This document shows positions 31,890 through 41,365 of a stretch of DNA of 61,416 nt, in pieces; within the stretch, counting starts at the first letter, position 1, and every line of letters begins with the position of its first letter. The notes beneath the pieces were generated by a model, which saw nothing but the letters and a program-made list of their open reading frames with translations, searched no databases and had not been told where the DNA came from. Position numbers and translations under genes: made by a program. The DNA is from Bacteroidales bacterium (GTDB lineage Bacteria > Bacteroidota > Bacteroidia > Bacteroidales > Bacteroidaceae): assembly GCA_004556745.1 (NCBI GenBank), contig SFFY01000015.1, positions 1-61,416 of the forward strand, given 5' to 3'.

Positions 31890-34130
31890 TTACAACGAGT
31901 GGTTAATCGTGCGCGAAATCACGTCGAGCTGCTGTTCTCGGGTGAGCTTCACGAAGTTTACGGCGTAGCCGCTGACGCGAATGGTGAGCTGCGGATATTT
32001 CTCGGGGTGCTCCATAGCGTCGATGAGCAGTTCGCGGTCGAAGACGTTCACATTGAGGTGGTGTCCGCCATCGGGCGTGAAGTAGCCGTCCATAAGACCT
32101 ACAAGGTTATCGATCTGCACCTGATTTTCCTTGCCGAGCGTAGCGGGCGAGATGGCGAAGGTGTAGGAGATGCCGTCGTGGCTGTGCTGGAAGGGCAGCT
32201 TGGCCACAGAGGCGAGGGCGGCAACGGCACCTTTCACGTCGCGGCCATTCATGGGGTTGGCACCCGGTGCGAAGGGCACGCCTTTGGAGCGGCCGTCGGG
32301 CGTTGCGCCCGTGTGTTTGCCGTACACCACGTTTGAGGTAATCGTGAGGAGCGACTGCGTGGGAATGGCGTGGCGATAGGTCTCGTGCTGGCGAAGATAT
32401 TCCATGAACTTCTCGGTCACCATCACGGCGAGTTCGTCAGTGCGCTCGTCGTTGTTGCCGAAGGGCAGGCTGGGCGTGCCTACCTGCTCGAAGCCTACGG
32501 CGATGCCGCGCTCGTCGCGGATAACGCGCACCTTGCCGTACTTCACGGCGGCCAGAGAGTCGGCCACGATGGAGAGGCCGGCAATACCCGTGGCGCGGGT
32601 GCGGATTACGTCGCCGTCGATGAGTGCCATCTGGTATGCCTCGTAGTCGTACTTGTCGTGCATGTAGTGGATAATCTTGAGCGCATTGACGTAGGTCTTG
32701 GCCAACCAGCGCATCATGTTCTCAAACTTATACATCAGCACGTCGTAGTCGAGATATTCGTCCTTGATGGGTGCGAAGTCGGGGCCTACCTGCTCGCCGC
32801 TCATTTCGTCGCGGCCGCCGTTGATGGCGTAGAGCAAGCACTTGGCGAGGTTGGCGCGTGCGCCGAAGAACTGCATCTGCTTGCCGATCTTCATCGGGCT
32901 TACGCAGCAGGCAATTCCGTAGTCGTCGCCGTAGTCGGGACGCATGAGGTCGTCGTTCTCGTATTGGATAGCCGAGGTCTTGATAGACATCTTGGCGCAG
33001 TATTTCTTCCAGCTTTCCGGCAAAGCCTGCGCCCAGAGCACGGTGAGGTTGGGCTCGGGGGCCGGACCGAGGTTGTCGAGCGAGTGGAGGAAGCGGAAGG
33101 AGGTCTTCGTCACCATCGTGCGGCCGTCAACGCCCATACCGCCGATGCTTTCCGTCACCCACACGGGGTCGCCGGAGAAGAGGTCATTGTATTCCGGCGT
33201 GCGGAGGAAGCGCACGATGCGCAGCTTGATGATGAGCTGGTCGATAAGTTCCTGTGCTTCTTCTTCGGTGAGTTTGCCTTCCTTGATGTCCTTTTCGATG
33301 AAGATGTCGAGGAAGGTGCTGACGCGGCCGATGGACATGGCTGCACCGTCCTGGTCTTTCACGGCACCGAGGTAGCCAAAGTAAACAAACTGCACGGCCT
33401 CGCGGGCATCGCGTGCCGGGCGGGTCACGTCGAAACCGTAGTTGGCGCACATCTTCACGAAGCTCTTCAAGGCAGCGATCTGCTCAGAGGTTTCTTCGCG
33501 CTTCTGGATGCACTCTTCGGTCATTTCCTGAATGTCGAGGCGTTCGAGGAAGCGCTTGCGCTCTTCAATGAGGTTGTCCACGCCGTAGAGGGCGATGCGG
33601 CGGTAGTCGCCGATGATGCGGCCGCGACCGTAGGCATCGGGCAGACCTGTGATGATGTGGGCGTGGCGAGCGGCGCGGATGTCCTTGTTGTAGGCAGAGA
33701 ACACGCCGTCGTTGTGCGTCTTGCGGTATTTCGTGTAGATTTCCTTCGTGGCAGGGTCAAGCTCGTAGCCGTAGGCTTTGAGTGCGCTTTCCACCATGCG
33801 GATACCGCCTTTGGGGAAGATGCCGCGCTTGAGCGGTGCGTCGGTTTGCAGGCCCACGATTACCTCGTTGTCCTTGTCGATGTAGCCTGCGCCGTAAGTG
33901 TCGATAGATTGCGGGAGTTTCTGTTCTGCGTCATATACGCCTTTCTCGCGTTCCACCTTGAACATTTCCGTGAGTTTGTTCCAAAGCGCCGTTGTCCTGG
34001 CCGTGGGTCCTGCGAGAAATGATTCATCTCCGGTGTAAGGGGTGTAATTGTGCTGGATAAAGTCGCGCACATTGATTTCGCGTTTCCAGATGTAGCCTTC
34101 AAAACCTTCGATGTGATTTGATAATTTCAT
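31890..34130 (-). CDS. pflB: Formate C-acetyltransferase (pyruvate formate-lyase)
   Basis: A 746-residue glycyl-radical enzyme converting pyruvate and CoA to acetyl-CoA and formate during fermentation. The catalytic adjacent cysteines are in GIACCVSPMKIG, and the glycyl-radical loop is RVSGYAVNFVKL near the C-terminus (Gly about residue 720). The start is set at MKLSNHIEGFEGYIWK (34130); the open frame runs on to 34292 but the added residues are unlike the family. It forms an operon with the activase gene pflA. Confidence 0.96.
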   Translation of the reverse strand: MKLSNHIEGFEGYIWKREINVRDFIQHNYTPYTGDESFLAGPTARTTALWNKLTEMFKVEREKGVYDAEQKLPQSIDTYGAGYIDKDNEVIVGLQTDAPLKRGIFPKGGIRMVESALKAYGYELDPATKEIYTKYRKTHNDGVFSAYNKDIRAARHAHIITGLPDAYGRGRIIGDYRRIALYGVDNLIEERKRFLERLDIQEMTEECIQKREETSEQIAALKSFVKMCANYGFDVTRPARDAREAVQFVYFGYLGAVKDQDGAAMSIGRVSTFLDIFIEKDIKEGKLTEEEAQELIDQLIIKLRIVRFLRTPEYNDLFSGDPVWVTESIGGMGVDGRTMVTKTSFRFLHSLDNLGPAPEPNLTVLWAQALPESWKKYCAKMSIKTSAIQYENDDLMRPDYGDDYGIACCVSPMKIGKQMQFFGARANLAKCLLYAINGGRDEMSGEQVGPDFAPIKDEYLDYDVLMYKFENMMRWLAKTYVNALKIIHYMHDKYDYEAYQMALIDGDVIRTRATGIAGLSIVADSLAAVKYGKVRVIRDERGIAVGFEQVGTPSLPFGNNDERTDELAVMVTEKFMEYLRQHETYRHAIPTQSLLTITSNVVYGKHTGATPDGRSKGVPFAPGANPMNGRDVKGAVAALASVAKLPFQHSHDGISYTFAISPATLGKENQVQIDNLVGLMDGYFTPDGGHHLNVNVFDRELLIDAMEHPEKYPQLTIRVSGYAVNFVKLTREQQLDVISRTINHSL

Positions 34131-34573
34131 AAGAATACTGTGGTGTATATGGTTAATAAAATAAAGATGCAACGCTTTGCATTCCTCCACAAAAACGCCC
34201 CGCGCGGAAAAGACAAAAAAGCAAAAACATGGTTGCTTGCGAGGCTCCTTTGTTTCGGACTGCAAAGTTCCGAAAAAAAATCCAATTATCACAGAAAGTC
34301 GGCCATTATCGTATAAGAAACTTAAAAGTTTCGGCTAAAAAAGCGAAAGGGCAGGGGTAGGGCGGGGCGGCGTTGCTGTGGAAACGCCAAATTTGGCTTT
34401 GCTTGTAAGAAAAAGATTGATTTTATCGCGTTAATATATCAAAAGTTCGTACCTTTGCCGCGATGCCTTACTTTTTGTAAGTCATATTATTTTCTCGCGC
34501 ACGCGTATATATTATATATTGTGTAGTCCGATCTCAACCAAATAAATCATATAAAACACAAAAAGTAATTCTC
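34131..34573. other. Divergent intergenic region between pflB and the PPC-like protein
   Basis: A 443-base gap. The plus strand carries TACCTTTG at 34450-34457, a good -7 box for the gene at 34574, with a long leader. A weaker GAACTTTG lies on the minus strand near 34263-34270 and could serve pflB. An AT-rich tract with ATATATTGTGTAG lies at 34506-34530. I see no gene. Confidence 0.55.
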
Positions 34574-37093
34574 ATGAAGAAATGTCTACTTCTGGCCTGC
34601 TTCCTGCAAGCAGCTGCGGGCAGCCTTTTTGCCCAGTACAGCGTAGGAACGGCACTGCCCGTTCAGAAAGGCGCGAACACGGTAGCCAGCCAGGCTTCCA
34701 ACACCGATGCCAATGTCTATTATGCCTACACAGCATCTGCCACCCAAGACGAATTGCTGGAAATCCGCTCCGAGAAGCCCTACACCGTGACCTTCTCCGT
34801 AGACGGCACGTCGGGCACAAAGTTCCAATCCGTGCGCAGCGAGGGCGGGCGCTCCAACTGCGTGGCTGTGAACAAGGGGCAGTCGGTCATCATTCAGCTC
34901 AATGCCTACAAGGTGAGCGAGTTCAGTTTCAACTTCGCTACCTATGCCGCCGACAACACCGCCGGCTATAGCTGCGCCGCGCCAGTTGCCCTCTCGGAAA
35001 CCGCGCCCGCATGGCTGCCCTCCAACGGTGACCTCTATATGGAATACACCGCAACAAACAGCGGCACGCTCACTTTCATCGTGGCACAGTCTATCTCAAA
35101 CCTCTCCGTAAAAGAAGGCTGCGAGGGCACGGAAACCAAACTCTCCATCGGTTCTGACGATTGGTATAACGCAAAAGCCAACTTCGCCGTAACGGCAGGC
35201 AAAACCTATATCCTCCATGGTGCGACCTACTCCAACGCCGTGGCTTATTGCTCTCTCGAGCAGAAAGAAGAAGGCGTGAGTTGCGAAGCCCCCTTCATGG
35301 GTAAGGAGACAGGCAACGTGCTGCCCGCAGCCGCCGGCGTTTATTGGTACAGTTACGCGCCCTTGACGACGGGCTTCTTGAGCATTCCCAAGCCCGAAAC
35401 CGTGGCAGGCGACACTGTGCGCGTGCTGAAAAACTGCACCACTTCTACCGCCTACGCCCAGGCCAACGACCGCCTCGGCATTCGCTTCCGCGTTGAGGCC
35501 AACGAACCGTATCTTATCAAGATTTCCAAGAAAAACGCTACCGCCGCCGATGAAACCTTCGACCTCGTAAATGCCGAGCCGCAAGCAGGCGACTCCCGCG
35601 ACCTTCCCCTCGAAATCACGGCCAGCACCTACACCACACCCGCCCTCGACGGCACGTACTATTATCTCCTTACTACGCCCGCCACGCAGAGCAGTTTCGT
35701 GAAAGTGGCCTGCACGCAGGCACTCCCCGGCGGCTCGCAAATGCAGCTTACCAACTACGCCACAAGCGCAATCCTCAGCTCCTCCTCATCGCTCGTGACC
35801 ACACAGGCCGCTCCCGGCGAGCAGTTTATTCTGAAATGGACTTGCAGCGAAGGCGTGAACAACATACCCTTCACCGTTTCCTTTGAAACCATCAAGGAAG
35901 GCGACCTCATCACCAACCCCATCGCCGCAACCCTCGGCGGCAACAAGGTGTACGCCGGCCTCGACACGCGCTATTACTCCTACACCGCCACGAAGTCGGG
36001 CTTCCTGAAAATCACGCCCTCCGATGCCAACGTGCTTATTGATTTCTACGGCACGCAGGAAGAGACCGCCAAACTCCCTACCTACCGCACCGCAGGTACT
36101 AACAATGTGCGCCTCGAAGTGTACAAGGGTCAGACGCGCTACATCAAGGTGTCGGGCGTAAGCACTGACTGTACCTTTGAACTCGCCGAAGAAGACTATG
36201 CTGACGGTGAAAGCTGCGAAATGGCATTTGCCGTGGCAGAACCTACTGTTATAGTGCCTGCCACCGTGGGCCACCACTTCTACGCTTACACCGCCACGCA
36301 GGACGGACTGCTCACGATTAGTTCCAACAATTTCCCCTACGTATACGACAGTGACCTCATTTGCTACAGCACCATCTACGTCAAGCAGGGCACTTGCACC
36401 GCCGGCGAGATGAAAGATATCCATAGCACCACCGGCGAACAGGCTATCTTCAAGGGTGTTTACCACGTGAAGGCAGGCGACACCTTTATCGTTGACGCTT
36501 TCTCCGTGACCCAGCCGGAAGGCGCAGGCATCAGCTTCGAACTGCGCGACTACCTTGAAGGCGAAGATGCCAGCACGGCCATCGAAATCAGCGAGGGTAT
36601 GCTCACGCTCAAGAAGGCTTCGCCCACCATCCCCTTGTGGTACGTGGCCGACTTGAAGCCCGGTCTGTTCACGTTCTCTACGGAAAATGCCAAGAACTAC
36701 TTTGTAGGTGCGCTCTACGCTTCGGGCAGCTACGAGGAGCCGCTCAAAGCCAGCATCTACTCTCCGACGGCCGACGGCACAGACGGTAAATATGTGATCC
36801 AGCATCAGATTGAAGCTGCTGGCAAATATTACGTCAAGCTCACACAGGCCAACGAAGGCGACCAAGTGCGCGTGACCGGCACATTCGCCACCTCCGGCAT
36901 CAATGCTTTGAAGAATGTTGCCGCTGGTCTCTCGCTCAACGGCCGCACGCTCCGCACGGCTTCTGCCGCTACCGTGTACGACCTCACGGGTAAGGCCGTA
37001 GGCCGCACTGCTGCCGCCGGCACGCTCACCATGGAGCAGGGCGTTTATGTGGTAAAGACCGCAGAAGGCGCGAGCAAGATTGTTGTAAGATAA
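34574..37093 (+). CDS. Secreted multi-repeat protein (PPC-like domains)
   Basis: An 839-residue exported protein with signal peptide MKKCLLLACFLQAAAGSLFA. The body is built of about six degenerate repeats of 90-120 residues, each beginning with a small-residue/Cys block and then a Tyr-rich strand followed by G(F/L)L: SCAAPVALS..YMEYTATNSGTLTF, SCEAPFMGK..WYSYAPLTTGFLSI, NPIAATLGG..YYSYTATKSGFLKI, SCEMAFAVA..FYAYTATQDGLLTI. This resembles bacterial pre-peptidase C-terminal beta-sandwich modules. The C-terminus reads VYDLTGKAVG, then GVYVVKT, ending in KIVVR, the same tail class as the protein at 214. No catalytic domain is visible, so it may bind or attach at the surface. Confidence 0.78.
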   Translation: MKKCLLLACFLQAAAGSLFAQYSVGTALPVQKGANTVASQASNTDANVYYAYTASATQDELLEIRSEKPYTVTFSVDGTSGTKFQSVRSEGGRSNCVAVNKGQSVIIQLNAYKVSEFSFNFATYAADNTAGYSCAAPVALSETAPAWLPSNGDLYMEYTATNSGTLTFIVAQSISNLSVKEGCEGTETKLSIGSDDWYNAKANFAVTAGKTYILHGATYSNAVAYCSLEQKEEGVSCEAPFMGKETGNVLPAAAGVYWYSYAPLTTGFLSIPKPETVAGDTVRVLKNCTTSTAYAQANDRLGIRFRVEANEPYLIKISKKNATAADETFDLVNAEPQAGDSRDLPLEITASTYTTPALDGTYYYLLTTPATQSSFVKVACTQALPGGSQMQLTNYATSAILSSSSSLVTTQAAPGEQFILKWTCSEGVNNIPFTVSFETIKEGDLITNPIAATLGGNKVYAGLDTRYYSYTATKSGFLKITPSDANVLIDFYGTQEETAKLPTYRTAGTNNVRLEVYKGQTRYIKVSGVSTDCTFELAEEDYADGESCEMAFAVAEPTVIVPATVGHHFYAYTATQDGLLTISSNNFPYVYDSDLICYSTIYVKQGTCTAGEMKDIHSTTGEQAIFKGVYHVKAGDTFIVDAFSVTQPEGAGISFELRDYLEGEDASTAIEISEGMLTLKKASPTIPLWYVADLKPGLFTFSTENAKNYFVGALYASGSYEEPLKASIYSPTADGTDGKYVIQHQIEAAGKYYVKLTQANEGDQVRVTGTFATSGINALKNVAAGLSLNGRTLRTASAATVYDLTGKAVGRTAAAGTLTMEQGVYVVKTAEGASKIVVR

Positions 37094-37111
37094 TTTTTCA
37101 AGATACCTCCG

Positions 37112-37148
37112 GGGCGGGCGGCAAGATTCTTTGTCGCCCGCCCTTTTT
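37112..37148 (+). terminator. Intrinsic terminator after the PPC-like gene
   Basis: GGGCGGGCG pairs with CGCCCGCCC, followed by TTTTTG. The remaining bases to maeB (gap 37094-37406) show only a TAATTTTG box at 37366-37373, 33 bases before the maeB ATG. Confidence 0.88.
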
Positions 37149-37406
37149 GTTTGGCTGCAATATAGTTTCGCCTGTTGCGGCGCGTCTTCTTATAAGATGT
37201 CTGACAGATGCATATAGATCGTGAGTACTATTTCGTAAAAAAAATCGGAATGAAAGCGGGAGGGTAATGCGGCGCAAGGCGATAAAGAAAACAAGATAAA
37301 TCTTAAACATTGCTGCAACGCCTTTTTTTATCCTATAAGAAAATGCACCCGTGCCAAAAAATACGTAATTTTGCCCTGCAAAAACTATTTTACATTAGAT
37401 ATCTAT

Positions 37407-39701
37407 ATGGTCAAGATTACCAAAGAAGCAGCCCTGCTCTACCACTCGCAAGGCAAGCCGGGCAAGATTGAAGTAGTGCCCACCAAACCCTATCGCACCC
37501 AAACCGACCTTTCGCTCGCCTACTCGCCCGGCGTGGCTGAGCCGTGCCTCGAAATTCAGAAAAACCCGCACGATGCCTACAAATACACCAACAAAGGCAA
37601 CCTCGTGGCCGTGATTTCCAACGGCACCGCCGTGCTCGGCCTCGGCGACATCGGCGCGGTGAGCGGCAAGCCCGTGATGGAAGGCAAGAGCCTGCTTTTC
37701 AAGATATATGCCGGCGTAGATGCCTTCGACATCGAGGTGAACGAGAAAGATCCCGAGAAGTTTATCGCCGCCGTGAAAGCCATCGCGCCGACCTTCGGCG
37801 GCATTAACCTCGAGGACATCAAAGCCCCCGAATGTTTTGAAATAGAACGCCGCCTGAAAGCAGAACTCGACATCCCCGTGATGCACGACGACCAGCACGG
37901 CACGGCCATTATCTCCGCCGCCGGCCTCATCAACGCGCTCGACGTGGCAGGCAAGAAAATCGAGGACGCACGCATCGTGGTGAACGGCGCAGGCGCAGCC
38001 GCCATTTCGTGCACGCGGCTCTACGTGGCGTTCGGCGCCAGGCACGAGAACATCGTGATGCTCGACTCCAAGGGCGTTATCACCGCCGACCGCGAGAACC
38101 TCAACGAGCAGAAGCGCGAGTTTGCCACCGCGCGCACCGACATACACACGCTGGCCGAGGCCGTGGCAGGCGCGGACGTGTTTGTAGGCCTGTCGAAAGG
38201 CAACGTGCTCACCAAAGACATGGTGCGCTCCATGGCTAACAACCCGATTATCTTCGCCCTCGCCAACCCCGTGCCCGAGATCTCCTACGAGGACGCCATG
38301 GAGGCCCGCCCCGACGTGCTGATGAGCACGGGGCGCACGGACTATCCCAATCAGATCAACAACGTTATCGGTTTCCCCTACATCTTCCGAGGTGCGCTCG
38401 ACACGGCTGCCACGGCGATTAACGAGGAAATGAAGATGGCGGCCGCACGCGCCATAGCCGACCTCGCACGCCGTCCCGTGCCCGACATCGTGAACCGCGC
38501 CTACCACGTGCGCAACTTCACCTTCGGCCCCGACTACTTCATTCCGAAACCCGTGGACCCGCGCCTCATCACGGAGGTCTCCATGGCCGTGGCGCGCGCC
38601 GCAATGGAAAGCGGCGTGGCACGCAAGCCCATCGAGGACTGGAAGGCTTACCGCCAGCACCTGCGCGAACTGATGGGGCAGGAAACCAAGTTCACCCAGA
38701 ACCTCTACGACACGGCACGCATGAACCCCAAGCGCGTGGTATTTGCCGAGGGCACCCACCCCACGATGCTCGAAGCAGCCGTGAAAGCCAAGGCCGAAGG
38801 CATCTGCCACCCCGTGCTCCTCGGCAATGAAGACCAGATACGCCGCATGGCAGAGGAGATGGACCTCAAACTCAGCGACATCGAAATCCTCAACCTCCGA
38901 AATGACGACCAGACCGACCGACGCCGCCGCTACGCCGAAATTCTTGCGAATAAGATGCAGCGAAAGGGCTACACGCTTCAAGAGGCTATCGACAAGATGT
39001 ACGAGCGAAACTATTTCGGTATGATGATGGTGGAAACGGGCGAAGCAGACGCTTTCATCACCGGCCTTTACACGAAATATTCCAACACGATTAAGGTGGC
39101 CAATGAAGTAATCGGCATTCGCGAGGGCTATAACCACTTCGCCACGATGCACCTCGTAAATTCCAAGAAAGGCATCTACTTCATCGCCGACACGCTCATC
39201 AACCGCCACCCCAACGAGGAGGCTCTTGAAGACATTGCCCGCCTCGCCGCTTCGACGGTGCGCTTCTTCAACCGCACGCCGGTCGTGGCCATGCTCTCCT
39301 ATTCCAATTTCGGCACCGACACGGAGGGCAGCGCCGCAAAGGTGCAGCACGTCATCGAACGCATGCACCGCAACTACCCCGACCTGGCCATCGACGGCGA
39401 GATGCAGGTGAACTTCGCGCTCAACAAGGAACTGCGCGACGAGAAATATCCCTTCACGCGCCTGAAAGGTCTGGACGTGAACACGCTTATCTTCCCCAAT
39501 CTCACCGCTGCCAACGCGTCGTACAAGATGATCAAGCAAATGTCGGAGGAAGGCGAGGTGGTAGGCCCTATCCAGATGGGACTGAACAAACCCATACACT
39601 TCACCGACTTTGAAAGTTCTGTGCGCGACATCGTGAACATCACCGCCGTGGCCGTCATCGATGCCGTGGTGCAGGAAAAACTGAAAAGCCTGGGAAAGTA
39701 A
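37407..39701 (+). CDS. maeB: NADP-dependent malic enzyme with phosphotransacetylase-like domain
   Basis: A 764-residue two-domain protein. Residues 1-about 415 are malic enzyme, decarboxylating malate to pyruvate: SLAYSPGVAEPCLEI, the metal-binding DDQHGTAIISAAGLINAL, and the nucleotide-binding VVNGAGAAAISC. Residues about 430-764 are the phosphate acetyl/butyryltransferase-like domain (RVVFAEGTHPTMLEAA, MLSYSNFGT), which in MaeB is regulatory rather than a proven enzyme. The start MVKITKEAALLYH (37407) is chosen over an upstream in-frame ATG because family members begin there. Confidence 0.95.
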   Translation: MVKITKEAALLYHSQGKPGKIEVVPTKPYRTQTDLSLAYSPGVAEPCLEIQKNPHDAYKYTNKGNLVAVISNGTAVLGLGDIGAVSGKPVMEGKSLLFKIYAGVDAFDIEVNEKDPEKFIAAVKAIAPTFGGINLEDIKAPECFEIERRLKAELDIPVMHDDQHGTAIISAAGLINALDVAGKKIEDARIVVNGAGAAAISCTRLYVAFGARHENIVMLDSKGVITADRENLNEQKREFATARTDIHTLAEAVAGADVFVGLSKGNVLTKDMVRSMANNPIIFALANPVPEISYEDAMEARPDVLMSTGRTDYPNQINNVIGFPYIFRGALDTAATAINEEMKMAAARAIADLARRPVPDIVNRAYHVRNFTFGPDYFIPKPVDPRLITEVSMAVARAAMESGVARKPIEDWKAYRQHLRELMGQETKFTQNLYDTARMNPKRVVFAEGTHPTMLEAAVKAKAEGICHPVLLGNEDQIRRMAEEMDLKLSDIEILNLRNDDQTDRRRRYAEILANKMQRKGYTLQEAIDKMYERNYFGMMMVETGEADAFITGLYTKYSNTIKVANEVIGIREGYNHFATMHLVNSKKGIYFIADTLINRHPNEEALEDIARLAASTVRFFNRTPVVAMLSYSNFGTDTEGSAAKVQHVIERMHRNYPDLAIDGEMQVNFALNKELRDEKYPFTRLKGLDVNTLIFPNLTAANASYKMIKQMSEEGEVVGPIQMGLNKPIHFTDFESSVRDIVNITAVAVIDAVVQEKLKSLGK

Positions 39702-39744
39702 AGGCTTGCCGAACACTATAAGGCGATAGCCTTCAAGGCAAGCA

Positions 39745-39833
39745 ATTTGTCGGTCACAATCGACAGAAATCACATAAATTTGTCGGTCAGAACCGACAAA
39801 TTCTTCTAAAAATGTCGGTTCTGACCGACATTT
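39745..39833 (+). repeat. Three TGTCGGT hairpins; the last is a terminator
   Basis: TTTGTCGGTCACAATCGACAG (about 39748-39766), TTTGTCGGTCAGAACCGACAAA (39779-39800) and ATGTCGGTTCTGACCGACAT (39812-39831) are successive short hairpins on the same stem sequence; only the second and third pair well. The third is followed by eight T and is a good terminator for maeB. Confidence 0.7.
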
Positions 39834-39940
39834 TTTTTGTTTGTTACGGTTGCAATGCAGAACTTTGCAAGCAGAAAGTGCAAACGGCAGCCGATGCCGT
39901 TCATGCCGGCTTTGATAATTTTGCCCCAATCCCTATCGGT

Positions 39941-41218
39941 ATGCTCCTCAAAAACATCTTCCGCCTCCTGCCTATATATATATTAATATTGTGTGCCGCT
40001 TCCTGCCATAAGGAGGATGCGGAAACGCCTGGGCCCGCCGCGCCCCCCTTGCCTGCTGCGCCGGGGCAGCGCACGGTGCTGGTGTATATGGCGGCGCAGA
40101 ACTCTTTGGGGCACGACGACTTCCAGCGCGATGATTCTTTGGAGATAGCGAAAGGCGCAGATGCCCTGAAAGAGGGGCAGAGCCTTATGCTTTTTATTGA
40201 CGACAAAGCCGCTCCGCGCCTCTATGCCCTGCGGGCGGGCTACAAGAAACCGGCGCTGCTGAAGCGCTGGGCAGAAGATGCCAACTCCACCGCCGCCGCC
40301 ACGCTCGCCGCCGCATTGGAACTGATGAAGACTTATTGTCCCGCCGAGGAATACGGGCTGGCGATGTGGTCGCACGCCGACGGCTGGTTGCCGCCTACGG
40401 AGAGCGCGGAGGTAACGCCGCTTTCTTTCGGCATCGACACGGGGACGAACTCGCTTTCATCGGACAACGGCACGCAGATGGCGGTCGAAACCATCGCGCG
40501 AACCATCAAGGCAGCCGGCTTGCGCTTCCGATATATCTTTTTCGACGCGTGCCTGATGCAGAGCCTCGAGGTGGCGTATGCCCTGCGCGAGGCGACGGAT
40601 TTGGTAATCGCTTCGCCGATGGCCATTCCCGGTGCTGGCGCTTACTATACGCATCAAATGCGCGACGGGCTGTTTAGCACCGCGCCCGAGGACATTGTAG
40701 ATATCTATTTGGCAGATGTGACCGACCCTCAGCGCGCAAATGATTACGACGACTACGGCATCGTGTTTTCCGCCCTCCGCACCGACGCCCTCGAGCCCTT
40801 GGCAGCCGCCCTACGCACTGCCCTGCCCGCATCGCTGGCAGCTGGAAAGACGAGCGCTAACCTTGCGGAAGTGACTAACTATCACGCTTATGCGCGCAAA
40901 TATTACTATCGCCCGCACTATTACGATGCCGCAGAGGCACTGACCGCGCTAATTCCCGACGATGCTCTGCGCACGCCGGTGCTCGCAGCCCTGTCGCTGG
41001 CCGTGGTGCGCAAGGCTGCCACGACGCGCTATTGGATTGGGCCGTCGGACACAGCCTACCAGGAGGTCGACTTGGCAACCTACTCCGGCGTTTCTCTATT
41101 CGTGCCGCAGGACGTTTATACGCGCAACGCTAAGTTCACGCCTTATGGCGACCTGAACCTTGCTTTCCAAAAAACCGAATGGTATTCTGCGGCGGGCTGG
41201 GCGCAGACGGGCTGGTAG
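39941..41218 (+). CDS. Clostripain-family (C11) peptidase, lipoprotein
   Basis: A 425-residue protein. The start is set at MLLKNIFRLLPIYILILC (39941), giving a lipoprotein signal with lipobox CAASC; the upstream open frame is unlikely coding. The peptidase C11 core has the catalytic His in YGLAMWSHADGWLPP and the catalytic Cys in IFFDACLMQSLEVAY. The leading strand is RTVLVYMAAQNSLG. The family cleaves after Arg or Lys; substrate and location (periplasm or cell surface) are inferred from the lipobox only. Confidence 0.87.
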   Translation: MLLKNIFRLLPIYILILCAASCHKEDAETPGPAAPPLPAAPGQRTVLVYMAAQNSLGHDDFQRDDSLEIAKGADALKEGQSLMLFIDDKAAPRLYALRAGYKKPALLKRWAEDANSTAAATLAAALELMKTYCPAEEYGLAMWSHADGWLPPTESAEVTPLSFGIDTGTNSLSSDNGTQMAVETIARTIKAAGLRFRYIFFDACLMQSLEVAYALREATDLVIASPMAIPGAGAYYTHQMRDGLFSTAPEDIVDIYLADVTDPQRANDYDDYGIVFSALRTDALEPLAAALRTALPASLAAGKTSANLAEVTNYHAYARKYYYRPHYYDAAEALTALIPDDALRTPVLAALSLAVVRKAATTRYWIGPSDTAYQEVDLATYSGVSLFVPQDVYTRNAKFTPYGDLNLAFQKTEWYSAAGWAQTGW

Positions 41219-41320
41219 GGGCGGCGTCTCGCCGAACGGATTTTCCACTGAAAAAGCATTTGCTTACTTGAAAAGCGCACTTTTCCGCCTTGGATTAGTG
41301 CGCTTTCCGCGCGATTTGCG

Positions 41321-41328
41321 TAAATTTG
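41321..41328 (+). promoter_or_regulatory. -7 box upstream of the GH31 gene
   Basis: TAAATTTG lies 37 bases before the ATG at 41366. Confidence 0.5.
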
Positions 41329-41365
41329 TCACAATAACAAAGAAATATCATATATCCCACATACT

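Noticed and set aside
32370..34022. 550-residue ORF antisense to pflB
   Set aside because: Shadow frame; rich in His, Val and Gly as expected from the complement of a GC-rich gene.
37395..39929. 844-residue ORF antisense to maeB
   Set aside because: It is a shadow frame of a highly conserved gene in GC-rich DNA; the maeB frame carries all family motifs.
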